This document shows positions 11,711-22,434 of a stretch of DNA of 64,000 nt, piece after piece. The notes beneath the pieces were generated by a model. The model saw only the letters and a list, made by a program, of their open reading frames with translations. It made no database searches and was not told the origin of the DNA. Location: NCBI GenBank assembly GCA_947568835.1, contig OX387608.1, positions 11,880,001 to 11,944,000 on the forward strand, written 5' to 3'. A program made the translations under genes and the position numbers. Numbering within the stretch: the stretch's first letter is position 1; each line of letters begins with the position of its first letter. This stretch comes from Protonemura montana. Lineage: Eukaryota; Arthropoda; Insecta; Plecoptera; Nemouridae.

Positions 11711-14475
11711 TTAAAAATATAATAATGACCAATCACAAGCAGGGAAAGTCAGCTGTTTCTGAGAGTTAGTAGCTTAACTCTGAGTTGAACAATATTGTAA
11801 TTCCTACGAACTACGGGCTGGACTGCAGTAAAAATGACCGAACGATCAGCCTTCTTGGAAAGTTACGCAAATGCTTGTGGGTGAGTGTTGCAGTGTGTCG
11901 GTCACTTTTTAATTGAGGTTGCAATCCTGAAAATGCTATGAAAAGACTATATTTGTTTTCATAATTTCCGTTGCATTAAATAAGAAGATTTTTCATGCTC
12001 AATTAGCCCCCCGCCCCATTGCGAAACGTAAATAGCATGGAACATTTTAACTAACGTTTTATGGGACGTTTTATGGAACGTTATGGAACATATGGAACGT
12101 TTTAACTAAATAGTTATCAAGAACGATTTTTCAAAAATTTGTGATAATTTGCATGGTTAATGACGTTTTGGCTCTTGGCTTTGCCGATAGATAGTGCTTA
12201 CATTCAACTGGTCAATTTTTTGAATATTTTTTTCGAACAAAACAATCTTTCAACAAATGACAAACGTATTTTAACGGTTTTTGAGCGCGGTGAACAAGCA
12301 CTCAGCCTAGCATCTTTGCATGGCACTCTTCTTGATCGATAACTGTGTTTTCAAGACGGCGTGCGTTGTTAAACACCGAAAATCAAACATAACCGTGTTC
12401 AGAGTACAGTGCATGCAAGTTTGTGCATGCAAGTTGTTTGGGTCAGAGCAGAAGTGCAACAGTTGCAGTTGGCTGCACTTTGCAAGCTCGTGTGCTGTAT
12501 ATTCAACTCAAAAAGGGAGTACACCTGTTATCAGCACGTCTCAGGATGCTTTCCTAACCAGACTGTACTCCATCCATATCCTTGCTGTCAAGCTTCCTGT
12601 GTTTCTCATTTTTGCTGATAATCTTTCTCCTATGCGGCTTGCTATATATAAATATTTGTATGTGCGTGTGTGTAGCAAATGGTGTAAGAACCACTATCTA
12701 AAAAGGTAAGGCATTTCTAGAGATATTTCATTCAGAATAAAACTATCAATGAAATCTTTTCTGTGTTATCATCGCTTTGGAAGCAGTGGGCATTTGTGCT
12801 GGAGAGGTTTTTCAGTCACTGGTTTTGCTACCGTTTTCAATGAGGAATGTAAGTTTTAAATTTCTCACTCTGGTTCGGAGAAAATTAAAAAATTTTCTCT
12901 CGTGACATTAAAGCAGGAAGCCAATTGGATCCCTTTGCCTTAAAATCTGCCTACTTTGTTTCACTGATTTGATGTCACACGGAATTTTCTTGAGGGCTGT
13001 GACATTTCATTTTCACTGTACTTTTTTATCTGTAAAATTTTTGAACACCACGTTTATTCGTAAATTTTTTATCAAACCGCTCGAATATTCCAGTCTGGGG
13101 CGAAATAATTTAACTAACGAGCTTTAATAGTACCTATGTGATTTCAATAAAGCGTGTGCAGAGTACTGCATTTCGTCAAAGATCTCGTGTAGCTAAAAAA
13201 TCTGTTAGTTTTAGCATCTAAGAATAGCAATGTATATTAAAAAGACGCGTTGCGGTCGCTACGCACTCAAGAAAAGTGCAAACATTTACATTTATAGCCA
13301 CATGGTGAACATGAGTATTGCAAGCAGATTTCCTATAAGTATTTTTAGAATCCAGTTTTTCTGTAGTGGAGGTAACACGGGTCATAAAAGCATTCGGCGA
13401 TTGACTAGTTTCGAAGAAACTGTAATTTACATTTTATATGAGCGTGTCCCTTGATTTAGAATGGGATGACTGTTGGGTATGGAATTACATTTCTGTCATC
13501 GCGATTTGATTATAATCAGAGTGACCAATTCATTTTGAGTCACGTTTTTATGTGAAAGCTGGCATCCCACTTATCTGTTATCTATGGTGGTGAAAATGTT
13601 ACCTTGTACTTTTTATTTATAAAGATAAGATTAGAAGAATGTTTATTGTGAGAACTCCTATGCGAATTCCCAATAAGCAGCCTCTTATTATTGGCAACAG
13701 ATAATATTTTCACTACTGCTTGTGCATGATTCTGAATTTACCGGTATATATACCAAAAAATGTCACTCCCTTAGCGTATATTGTCGTGTATTTACCTGCA
13801 AACAATAACAACACATCCAAGTTTTGTTCTCAAACTGTAGCCAAGAATACTTCAATGCAACAGATGCAATAATTCCACCAATCACTTCAACACGATTTCA
13901 ATTAATAATCACTTAGTCAAATACTTAAATTTTAATTGGATCCGATCCAAAAAGAAAAGAAGACACTTAAAATCCCACTCAACTTCAAGAGACGCAAGCG
14001 GTTTTCAGAAACACACTTCGCAACGATCTCTTGAAAAGAACAGACTGCACTGAAACTTCGCAAATAATTTTCTGTAACTAATTATTATTTTAGAAGAGCT
14101 TGACCCTCGCACATGCACATCCCACAACGACAAACAAAAAACTGTTTTCAAACGCGATCTAGTTGGCGGTGGGTAAAACAATTCACATGTGATTTCTATG
14201 TAGACACTCCCACTAGCCCGTCATCTCTCTTCTCTTCTCTCCCCGCCAGCTAATTGATAATTGTCGGTGGCCATATAATTGCGCTCTAATTACGCACAGT
14301 GATAATGACATTCACTGCTCTAATTGCATTGTCATTGATAACTTGTGTTTCAGTGTGAATTTTCATCCGTTACTCGACCATTTTCTAAATGTCAAAAGTT
14401 TGTGTAAACATTTGCGTTAGCTTGTCGGCATGTTCAGGGTGACATCATACTAGATCGACGAAAAGCAAATTAGCA
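11711..14475. other. Intergenic, with one possible isolated first exon
   Basis: At 11834 an ATG in good context (gtaaaaATG) opens a short stretch reading MTERSAFLESYANACG that runs into a strong donor (ggtgagtg). It could be a first coding exon. I found no partner exon downstream, so I do not call a gene. The rest is AT-rich with only low-quality ORFs. Confidence 0.25.
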
Positions 14476-14836
14476 TTGAGTTTATAGGTATAGTCAGAGG
14501 TCTAGTGTTAATGTTAAACTTTCTGCTGAGTAAAAGAACCGGTGAAGCATGATAACGGTAGGTGCCAACCGATGGCGCTTGCAACCGTTCTTTGTACAAC
14601 TCAAAATATCGATACATTTCTATCAATCGTTGAGGTTAACATGCGTAATGAATTAGATTAAACCATTCTCAAACAAGAGTACCTAATCAGCGAGAAATAA
14701 TGAAATAAAATGTCTTAACTCTCAAAACAACGGTGACCTCCACCAGTTATATCCTTCATTTTGGTTGGTAAAGTAGGTAATGATTTGGTGGCCATTTTTC
14801 GCGAAGACAGCTGAAAATTAGCGCTTTGACAGTACG
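14476..14836 (+). repeat. Unnamed repeat of about 360 bp, copy 1
   Basis: Begins gagtttataggtatag and includes cgatggcgcttgcaaccgtt, caactcaaaatatcgata, gagaaataatgaaat, a ggtgacctccac block and attagcgct near the end. The copies at 24612 and 59938 share these blocks in the same order. No ORF, no tRNA or 5S head and no terminal inverted repeat was seen. Confidence 0.6.
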
Positions 14837-15029
14837 GTTTTATTTTTTATATTTATATAGAGTGACAATGAGGAAAGACTGTCAGTCATGTGTTTCTGAA
14901 CGGAGTTTTAAAATTGCTGGTGGTATGGACAGTCCCAAATTTTACGGAAAAAACTAAAAATGCGTACATCTCAATAACAGCGTTTAAGCATCATAAAATC
15001 AACCATTGACTGTATACTGAAGTCACCGA

Positions 15030-15450
15030 ACGGTTTGGCGTGTTGGAAACACCGGTTCTCATGAATTCACCGAAGTTAAGCAGCACTGCGCTGAGTCAGG
15101 TATTGGATGGGTGACCATATTACACATGACCAGTTCTATTCGGGAGAGAGGTTGAAGAGATGAAAGTTATTACAGAAATTTTTATCGCCTTGCTCATCAA
15201 CCTCTCGACAGCATGGATTTGTGGAGGAATCCTGCTGTTTGAGTTGTATCGTTCTTCAGAAGGGACGTTAAGCCGGTGGTACCCTTCGACAGTGGTAGAC
15301 TACGTGCCGGCACCGGGTTTCCCCTCCTCCCTTCTAGGCTAGGTTAGGTTCATCATCATCCACTCATTCACCGACGCCATTAGACCAGTGTCGTAGAGTC
15401 CGTTGTCTAAACAGTGCGTCGTTAAAGCCCAGTATCAATCAATCGATATT
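15030..15450 (+). mobile_element. 5S rRNA-derived SINE (SINE3-like), best copy
   Basis: The head (about 15035-15120) is clearly 5S rRNA-like. It has aacaccggttctc at 15048-15060, ttcaccgaagttaagcag at 15066-15083 and ggatgggtgacc at 15105-15116, which are the positions of the 5S internal promoter (box A/IE/box C region). A body of about 200 bp follows (gggagagaggttg, ctcgacagcatggatttgtg, gacgttaagccggtgg, gtgccggcaccggg). It ends in a tail with gaccagtgtcgta, gtgcgtcgttaaa and short atca repeats. No ORF of its own is expected: the 60-codon ORF inside is incidental. Confidence 0.88.
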
Positions 15451-16900
15451 GTAGTCAAGTTTTTGGTGTCTAGATAGATGTCATTACATATTCATCACAT
15501 GATTAGAAGATGATTGATGAATTGATTGATGATTGAAGATTGATGCAAATCAAGCAAATGGTAGAAACAGAGTTCGAGTTGTCAAGACTAGAGGAGTAAT
15601 AAAGCATTGCAGTATTTAAAAATGCTGGCCACTCTTGACGAATTTGACTAGTAACTTGACTTTAGGCATAATCAAGTGAAAAATTTGGAATTTAGTGCGT
15701 TTTCTGGAGGCAAAATATTCCTAAAATTGATCGAATTTCTTGATATGTAGTTGATTCGAACATTTTATCCTTTAAAAATATGTTTTAATTCCATGTTGCA
15801 AGTAATACGCATCTTTTATAAGTCCTGGAGTTCTAAAAACCCATGTTTACAGATTGCTGCTAAGTAGTGTTATGTGAAATAAAGGTTAATACAAATATTA
15901 CGTAGATAAATTGACAAAAATAAAACACAAAAACGAAGTGGCCGAATAATAAATTTGATTTCCCTGGAAAATCTAAAACGCTAGCCAAGGAAATTTCTCC
16001 CTCAGTTTCAACATAATTTTCAAACTCGTTGGCGAATGGACGTAAACAAATAAATCAAGAAGCCAAGTGGCCAACGGTGACATGTTATCCAATTCCTTGC
16101 TGCAACTCGTTTGACTACAATTACATTTATTGCACTCAAATTATTTATCGACTTGCCCTTGCAAAGACCATTCAAGTATCAACGTAACACATAAATTATA
16201 TTAAAACCACTTACGATACTGATTAGCTATTTGTGTTGATGAGTCAAACTATTTTTCCAAACCACCACCACACACAAAACAGCCAAAGATTTGCTACAAC
16301 ACCAAAACAAACTATCTTCTTTGCACTTCGATATATCACAGTAAAACCTACCAAAACTATCCGGATCTGTATCCCTGTCACTGGAACTCGACGCTGTACG
16401 AAGTGAATTCTCATCAGGATATCCCTGCACTTGCTGCTTGGTCACCACACCACATGCGTTGCGGTGACGTACAGGACTTTCAAACCGAATTGTTGAGCGG
16501 TTACAAAGCGCTTGGTGACACGATCTGACGGTGAGAAATAAAAGCGAGACTAGGTTGTCGATAAAAACGTACTATATACGTGCGTGCAATGTTGGTTGCC
16601 TACTTATCGTACAGAAGCTGTCGCTCTGGTGAATCGTAACATTGCATGATTTACTTTATATAGTTGAACATTTTAGCTATGCAAGGAGTTTACAGCTACA
16701 TCGTGGGGAACAGTGGCATAGGGACTAAGCCCAAAATTAATTCATTTAGGGACAAGGTATCCTACCTGTTTCATTGATAGGTGTAGCGAGCGAAGCAAAA
16801 TCTTCAATTTTACATACCCCAAAAAATCACTTGAATTTTTTTTCAACCACGCACCTCAAATTGCGTTGCGAAGCCCTGGTTAAGGTAAAAAAATGTCCTC
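15451..16900. other. Intergenic, nothing recognised
   Basis: A minus-strand reading frame at about 16340-16448 ends in a possible donor but has no ATG and no partner exon. No other signal was found. Confidence 0.35.
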
Positions 16901-16904
16901 TGAT

Positions 16905-17255
16905 GACCAATTTTGTTCGGGAGAGAGGTTGGAGGGGTTGTAGTTGGTGCAACATCATTCGCCTTGCTTATTAACCTCTTGAGAGCTTGGATTTGTGGAG
17001 GAATCTTGTTGTTCGCGTTGTACCGTCCTTCGGAAGGGACTTGAGCCGGTGGTCCCCTTGGTGGTCTTTGACAGGGGTAGGCTAGGTGTCGGCACCAGTT
17101 TTCCCGCCCTCCCTTCTGGGCGAAGAAGTTCATCATCCTAGGTTTAACACATTATCATCATCAATTATCAATTATAATTATCATCAATCATTTACCGGGG
17201 CCATAATACTAGTGCCGCACGATCGGTTGTCAAAACAATGTGGTGTTATGAACCA
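16905..17255 (+). mobile_element. 5S-derived SINE copy, 5' truncated
   Basis: Begins inside the body (gttcgggagagaggttgg) and keeps ggatttgtggaggaatc, accgtccttcggaagggac, a cggcacc block and the tail (cattatcatcatcaatt, ccataatactagtgccgcac). The 5S head is absent. Confidence 0.75.
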
Positions 17256-17999
17256 CAAATCAAACAATTTTCCTCTCATGATGTCTGTGTTTGTATTTTT
17301 ATTTTTTTTATTTGACATAAGATTTATTAAGATTTATTTGACATATTCGACATCATTATACATGATGTCGAAAATTGTCAATTATAAACACATTACTTTT
17401 ATCAAACATTTTTGGTCAAACCAAAACAAAAAAAATACATACTTAATAGTGAATCACATTTGGTATTTGTACTTTTAGTTACTTAAAACTAAAACTATCA
17501 TGAACAAAACTAATATACACAAATATGAGTACAAACAAAACTACGAGGTAAATCTAAAACTCAAGAGTTATCGTCAAAGCTGTGGTCAAAGTATACCAAT
17601 CTTTTATTTTGTATGGGAGGTTGGCCATGGGAGACTCTTTTGTGCGATTTTGAAAGTGTTAAAGTTTGTTATCGTCAATAAATAAGGCAGCATATTAAAC
17701 ACTTTTATTCCAGTATATCCTTTCTCGAAAAGTATTTTGGAATCACAAATGTTGCAGCACTTTTCATTTGGTGACTATGAGTACCTGCTGTATTGAAAGG
17801 CAATTTGCTATTGGAGTGGGAGCTTACTCAGAATCTTATCCAGAATTACTGGATGTACCTACTATTAGGCGGCCACACTACTTGTCCCATCTCGACAAAA
17901 CAAAAACTACGTAACTAGCCTAGTTTAGTTGATTAAACAGTGCACACCAACCTCAGAGAAAGAGTCAAAATTGTGTAAAAAAAAATTTGCATGGACAAT

Positions 18000-18365
18000 G
18001 AATAGGTTGCAGGATATGAAAGTTCGTAAATGCTCAAGCATGGGATGGGTGATCATCTTAACTTTATTGCGGTATTGGCGAGATGTTATCTTGGTCAATC
18101 TATCCTGGTTAAAAGAGAGAATAGAAAACCTGGTGCCGAAATTGTAGCCATCCTGTCGATAACTCGGAACCGTTTAAACGTCAAGCCAAAGTTTAAACTC
18201 TTCTATGGTCCTGTCCTGGTTACATCGACAGCGACGATCACAATCAGCTAAGCAATTATTCCCTTTGGTATAGAGGTATCGGCACCGGTTTTTCTAATAT
18301 TTCCAGGCTTTGCAAGGTTCACGTCATCCTCGCAGTCATCCATGAGTTCACACATCCCCGATTTC
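18000..18365 (+). mobile_element. Very diverged 5S-derived SINE copy (tentative)
   Basis: Matching scraps occur in the family order: gggatgggtgatc (18041-18053), a gagagaatagaaaacctggtgccg stretch and ggtatcggcaccgg. A tail-like ggttcacgtcatcctcgcag and catccatgagttcac follow. Divergence is high, so this is a weak call. Confidence 0.35.
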
Positions 18366-18902
18366 TGGAGCCTAGAGCTGGAAAGTTATATTTGGAATTT
18401 ATTTTTTACTATTTTTTTCGTTTATTTATTTATTAGCTTATTAACTTTATAACAAAAATATCATTGATCATTTCGCAGTAGTCAAGCTAAAGATATCAAA
18501 GACATTCACAAGTTGAACCAAGAACCATCGTTGAAGAAATGTTTGAACGATTCGTAAATGGCGCCGGCCCGTGAATCGATTTAATTGCAAGCAAATAATC
18601 GAGTCGGTCTTTGGTCGAATCTGTGATCGAATCGTCCACTCTGTCCCCAGCCTCGTGGTGTTTCGGTAGTAGTAACTTGTTGGATATTGTTGTGGAGTAT
18701 TGCATGTGCAATATCTCTAAATTTGTTTGAAATTATATTAATTACTGTATTGACAGTCATTTACGAAGATTTCAATTGGTAAGACTGCCCTGAAAATTTG
18801 CTTTAAAGTCCTGAAAACAAGTCTGAAGGCACACTCGCTCACGTCTCGTGCGTGCATAACCTACAAACACATTTTTACTTTGGATACATAAAATTGTTTG
18901 AA

Positions 18903-20352
18903 ATGGTACTGAAGAAATCAAAAGAGTCATTTGTCAAACCACTGACAGAGGAATCAAATGGTGAAGAGAAGAAAAACATGGATGTAGATATCCAGCCTGT
19001 AGGAAAGAAATCGAGGAAAAGACAATCTGGGCAGAATGGAGCTATAGAAAGTAACGGAGGGGCTGTTTCTGGCAACTCTAGCGATGAAACAAGTAACACT
19101 GAGAAAAAGCTTTCGCCTGCTAAGAAAGCCAGAAAAGAACAGAGCGTGAAACCTACTGAAGCAACCACGACACCAACTACAGTGGATGCTAGTACAAAGA
19201 AAGAAAAGAAGAACAAGAAGAAAAAGAAAAATGTTGATGGTAAAACTGAGGAAACTGTCATTGACAACCAGGTTGATGAATCTGGAGAAGAAGAAGAAAC
19301 TCCCTTGCCAGGAAAAAAAATATCAAACAGCAACAAATCCACAAAAGGAACTCAAGACATAAAGGAAAAGAAAAAAGGGGAGACTCAATCGAAATATAAA
19401 GATATGTTTGCTGAAAAAATTGCTCCGCATTTGAAAGTATGGAAAGAAAGTCGTCTTGAGTGGAAGTTTAAGACACAGCCTCAATCATGGTTGGTTCAGC
19501 ACATGCTGGATGTTTCCCAAGTAAGTATCTACTGTAAAATTATCTCTACAGATATATTGATTGAAGAATCAAGCGATCTAAACAGAAAATTAAAATGGGT
19601 TTGTGGAATGTAATAGTCTGTCTTGGATTCAATGAAAATACCTAATCTCTGGCTGTTATCAATAACACAAAGTAAAATTAAGATTTTGCCATCAAGTTAT
19701 TACAAATTTAGTAGAATGTTGCCGTGGTTCAAAGCCCTGGTCATAGGGTGGTGGGATCATAGTCACCAAACTACACCACCAAAATTTGGTTCTTTCTTAC
19801 TTGTCGGTGTGTTGTGTGCCAAAATCTGGATATGCGTGAGGGAAGGGCAAGTGGAGTTGTTGCAAAGATTGTTGAAAAGAATTACCAAAAAGCCAAGCAA
19901 TGGTGGTAATCCATGATAGATCACTTGTCTCGGCTTACCACCATAGCTTCGCTTCTCGGTAAGTTTTGTAACACTCCGCTTTACACTTGGACTTTCCCAC
20001 TTGTTATTTCCTCTGACATCAAATGTTAGGACAGGGCAGCTAGATTACAGCTAGGTAAAAATCAACTCACACTGTTAAATTTCAGGCTTTAATTCCCCTT
20101 AAAAATAATTGTTAACTATTTATGAAATATGCTGAAAAGCTCCTAATAATATATATATTTTTTTTATAGCTACCAGAAGACTATTTTTCCATATTTTTGG
20201 AGTATATTGCTGGAGCAAACAAGACAATTCTGACACGCGTCCTCAAGATCGCAAACGACGTGATGGAAGAAGCCGAGAAAAATGAAGCAGATTTAGATGA
20301 TCCAAAACTCGTGCGTGCACGTAGTATCATCCAGACCGTTCATATCGATTGA
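18903..20352 (+). CDS. WKF-domain protein (C7orf50-like), 2 exons
   Basis: Exons 18903-19520 and 20170-20352 join in phase 0 to 266 residues. ATG 18903 (gaaATGG) is the first in-frame ATG. Residues 1-170 are low-complexity Lys/Glu/Ser with several basic clusters (KKSRKRQ, KKEKKNKKKKKN), as expected for a nuclear or nucleolar protein. The C-terminal third carries the WKF domain: LEWKFKTQPQSWLVQHM, then across the intron LPEDYFSIFLEYI and a helical stretch ending ARSIIQTVHID. The intron splits the domain. The family, human C7orf50 and relatives, is poorly characterised and tied to the nucleolus. The next gene (TXN2) converges, with about 645 bp between the stop codons. Confidence 0.87.
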
Positions 20353-20997
20353 AAATATGGAATTGCAATCTATTGGTACTGCTGAAGATACCTTACTCAA
20401 TTATTATACACTGGATTTTTTTTTAAACTATTCAAACTAAAATTGAACCATAACCTACTGTTTGAAAATTGCCGTCTTATTCCAAAGTACAAAGAAATAT
20501 AGATGAAAATGTGCATCTATACACAGATTGTAAAATAGTGATTTGCTGATTTGCTGAAACACCTTTCGGTGTTGCAATTTAAGATGGGAACCTACATCAT
20601 GAAAGCAAACAAAAAATACTCTTAATTTAGCCATACTTCTTATGACCACATTTGAAACGAAATAGGAACTGAACATTTTAAATGGTGAACCATCTCTCAG
20701 TTAGTTATGATAACAAAAATGGACTTCTTGTTGAATTCCACAGGGAAGTGGTGGGTCCTACATACATTATTGAGTAAGGTCTGGACCTAGAACAGGCACC
20801 TGAAATGTTAACAGCCAGTGTTCGAGAATACATTTTTGAAATAATTCGCTGTTTTTCTAACCAACCTTTAATATTTATCCCAGCATATTTTATTTTACAT
20901 ATTTAACTTGAAATTAGGTACATAGTATTGATTAGTATATTTTTTAGTGTTCTCATTGAAGTACTTCCAGTCGGTCAAACTGCATTGCTTGAATCGG
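20353..20997. other. 3' regions of two convergent genes
   Basis: No coding signal. TTTATT at 20889-20894, AATAAA on the minus strand, is a likely poly(A) signal for the thioredoxin gene, about 105 nt after its stop. Confidence 0.45.
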
Positions 20998-21610
20998 TTA
21001 TTTTGAAGGTATTTCTTCCGAATCTCCTATTGCCTTGTCGACGAACTTTCGCAGCTTGTCTGTGTCTTGCAGCCCTACGAGTTTGGCTCCTGCTTTCCCA
21101 TTTGTAAAAACCATTAGCACGGGAACGGAGCCGACCTGAAAAAAGGGTGATCACGGATTGTGATTAAGCAGCAATTGTAGGATTTTTAAAAGATTGTGCC
21201 ACCATTTGCTTTAAAACTGATCATACCTCGTAGTCCAGTGCCAAATCTGTGTTCTCATCAATGTCAACTTTGGCTAAAATAATTTTTCCTTTGTTTTCGG
21301 CGATAACACTCTCCAGGCGAGGTGTCAACATACGGCAGGGGTTGCACCACCTAAAAATATGCATATTTTGATCACCTTACTAGGTAGCCAAATATTAAAA
21401 AATATGTGAGCGTAGTTATTTGTATGCTCACGTTGCAAAGAAGTCGACTATAACAGGCACTTTGCTATTCTTCACTCTATCATTAAAATCTTTCGGATCT
21501 TGAACTTTGAAGGAATTTTCGGCTCTTGTTGAAGACGTAATGCTGATACCACGGAATGACACCTGATTATGCTTGGCTATGGTTTTTCCAAAACGCACCA
21601 ATGAGCTCAT
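20998..21610 (-). CDS. TXN2: Mitochondrial thioredoxin, 3 exons
   Basis: Exons 21432-21610, 21227-21350 and 20998-21135 give 146 residues. ATG 21610 is the only in-frame ATG before the mature domain. The N-terminal 40 residues are basic and Ser-rich without acidic residues until RAENSF, consistent with a mitochondrial targeting peptide. The mature fold reads VPVIVDFFAT-WCNPC, then KVDIDENTDLALDYE and VGSVPVLMVF with the conserved cis-Pro. The active site is WCNPC rather than WCGPC; from memory, fly mitochondrial thioredoxin has the same residue. The exon 1 donor falls right before the active-site Trp. Known: it reduces mitochondrial disulfides and supplies peroxiredoxin 3, using thioredoxin reductase. 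It lies head-to-head with MARCHF6. Confidence 0.93.
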
Positions 21611-22434
21611 TTTGATTATATTTGGTTGAACGATCAAAATTGGGATTTATTACGATTCAACTTCTGTGCTGCTGTCAACTTTTCCAATGGATTTGATTGT
21701 GTGTATGTTGAGTTGCATAACCAAACCCTTTATACAGTTGCACCAATCTTATAAACTAAGCACCTAATGAGGTCTTGCATTAAAAATAATTACTTTTTCT
21801 CTTTCGCCACTAAAAATTAGCAGTTTTTCCTGGAGGAAAGTATTCGATTTCAAAAATTATTCGATTTGATCTTGTTTTCGTGGCTTTTGTTTCTTCGGTG
21901 TTCTTTCATTTCGCCACACTGGCTGCACTGCATGCCCTAAAATCTAGCCTTGAGAAGTTCAGCTGTTCAGTTTTCGTTGGAAAAGGTAGAGAACGAACGA
22001 TTCTCGTAATGTCATCAAATTTTAGACAGCATAGGTACCAAATAATTGTTTATCTGTGATTGGTGATAAGTGTGCTCTACTAGTCGCAGTGAAGCGAAAG
22101 AAAAGTAAGAAATTACATTATCTGGAAGTGCACGCGTTTAGGCGTCATGCTTCGTGGATGACCTAGGTCCTAGGTCTCGTAATAATTCTCAAATAATAAT
22201 GGCCTCGACCGCATTCGACAACAAATTAGGAGTTTATTAGGAATTTATTGTCACTTGTGTGGTTATTTATGACATTCTGAGTCACATTCTCCTTTGCTTG
22301 GTAAAAATCGAAAGTTTCAGGCGTGGACAAGTACACAATGTGTGATGCACCTTTCCATCAAAGATATTATTGTAAGGCAACACTAACACAATGCATTTTC
22401 TTTCAGCCCTTGAGGGGGTCGCCAAGATCTGAAG
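21611..22434. promoter_or_regulatory. Shared upstream region of TXN2 and MARCHF6
   Basis: The two start codons are 824 bp apart on opposite strands, so the promoters lie in this interval. For MARCHF6 a good acceptor (cattttctttcag at about 22394-22406) sits 28 nt before its ATG, implying an upstream non-coding exon, perhaps near 21950-22100. No TATA box was recognised. Confidence 0.5.

Noticed and set aside
12320-12709. 129-codon plus-strand ORF with several Cys
   Set aside because: No ATG context of note, no domain and uneven composition; overlapping ORFs in another frame are equally long.
15048-15120. Possible functional 5S rRNA gene
   Set aside because: Only part of 5S is matched, with substitutions and gaps, and it runs directly into the SINE body. 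It is a retroposon head.
15160-15342. ORFs containing LINLSTAWIxGGIL in several places (also 10656, 56226 and 63352)
   Set aside because: These are translations of the 5S-derived SINE body, recurring wherever a copy lies. Not a protein family.
16227-16448. Minus-strand frame reading QGYPDENSLRTASSSSD as a first exon
   Set aside because: The frame has no ATG, only GTG, and no joinable exon was found.
18875-19342. 155-codon minus-strand ORF rich in Phe and Ser
   Set aside because: Complement of the Lys/Glu-rich first exon of the WKF-domain gene.
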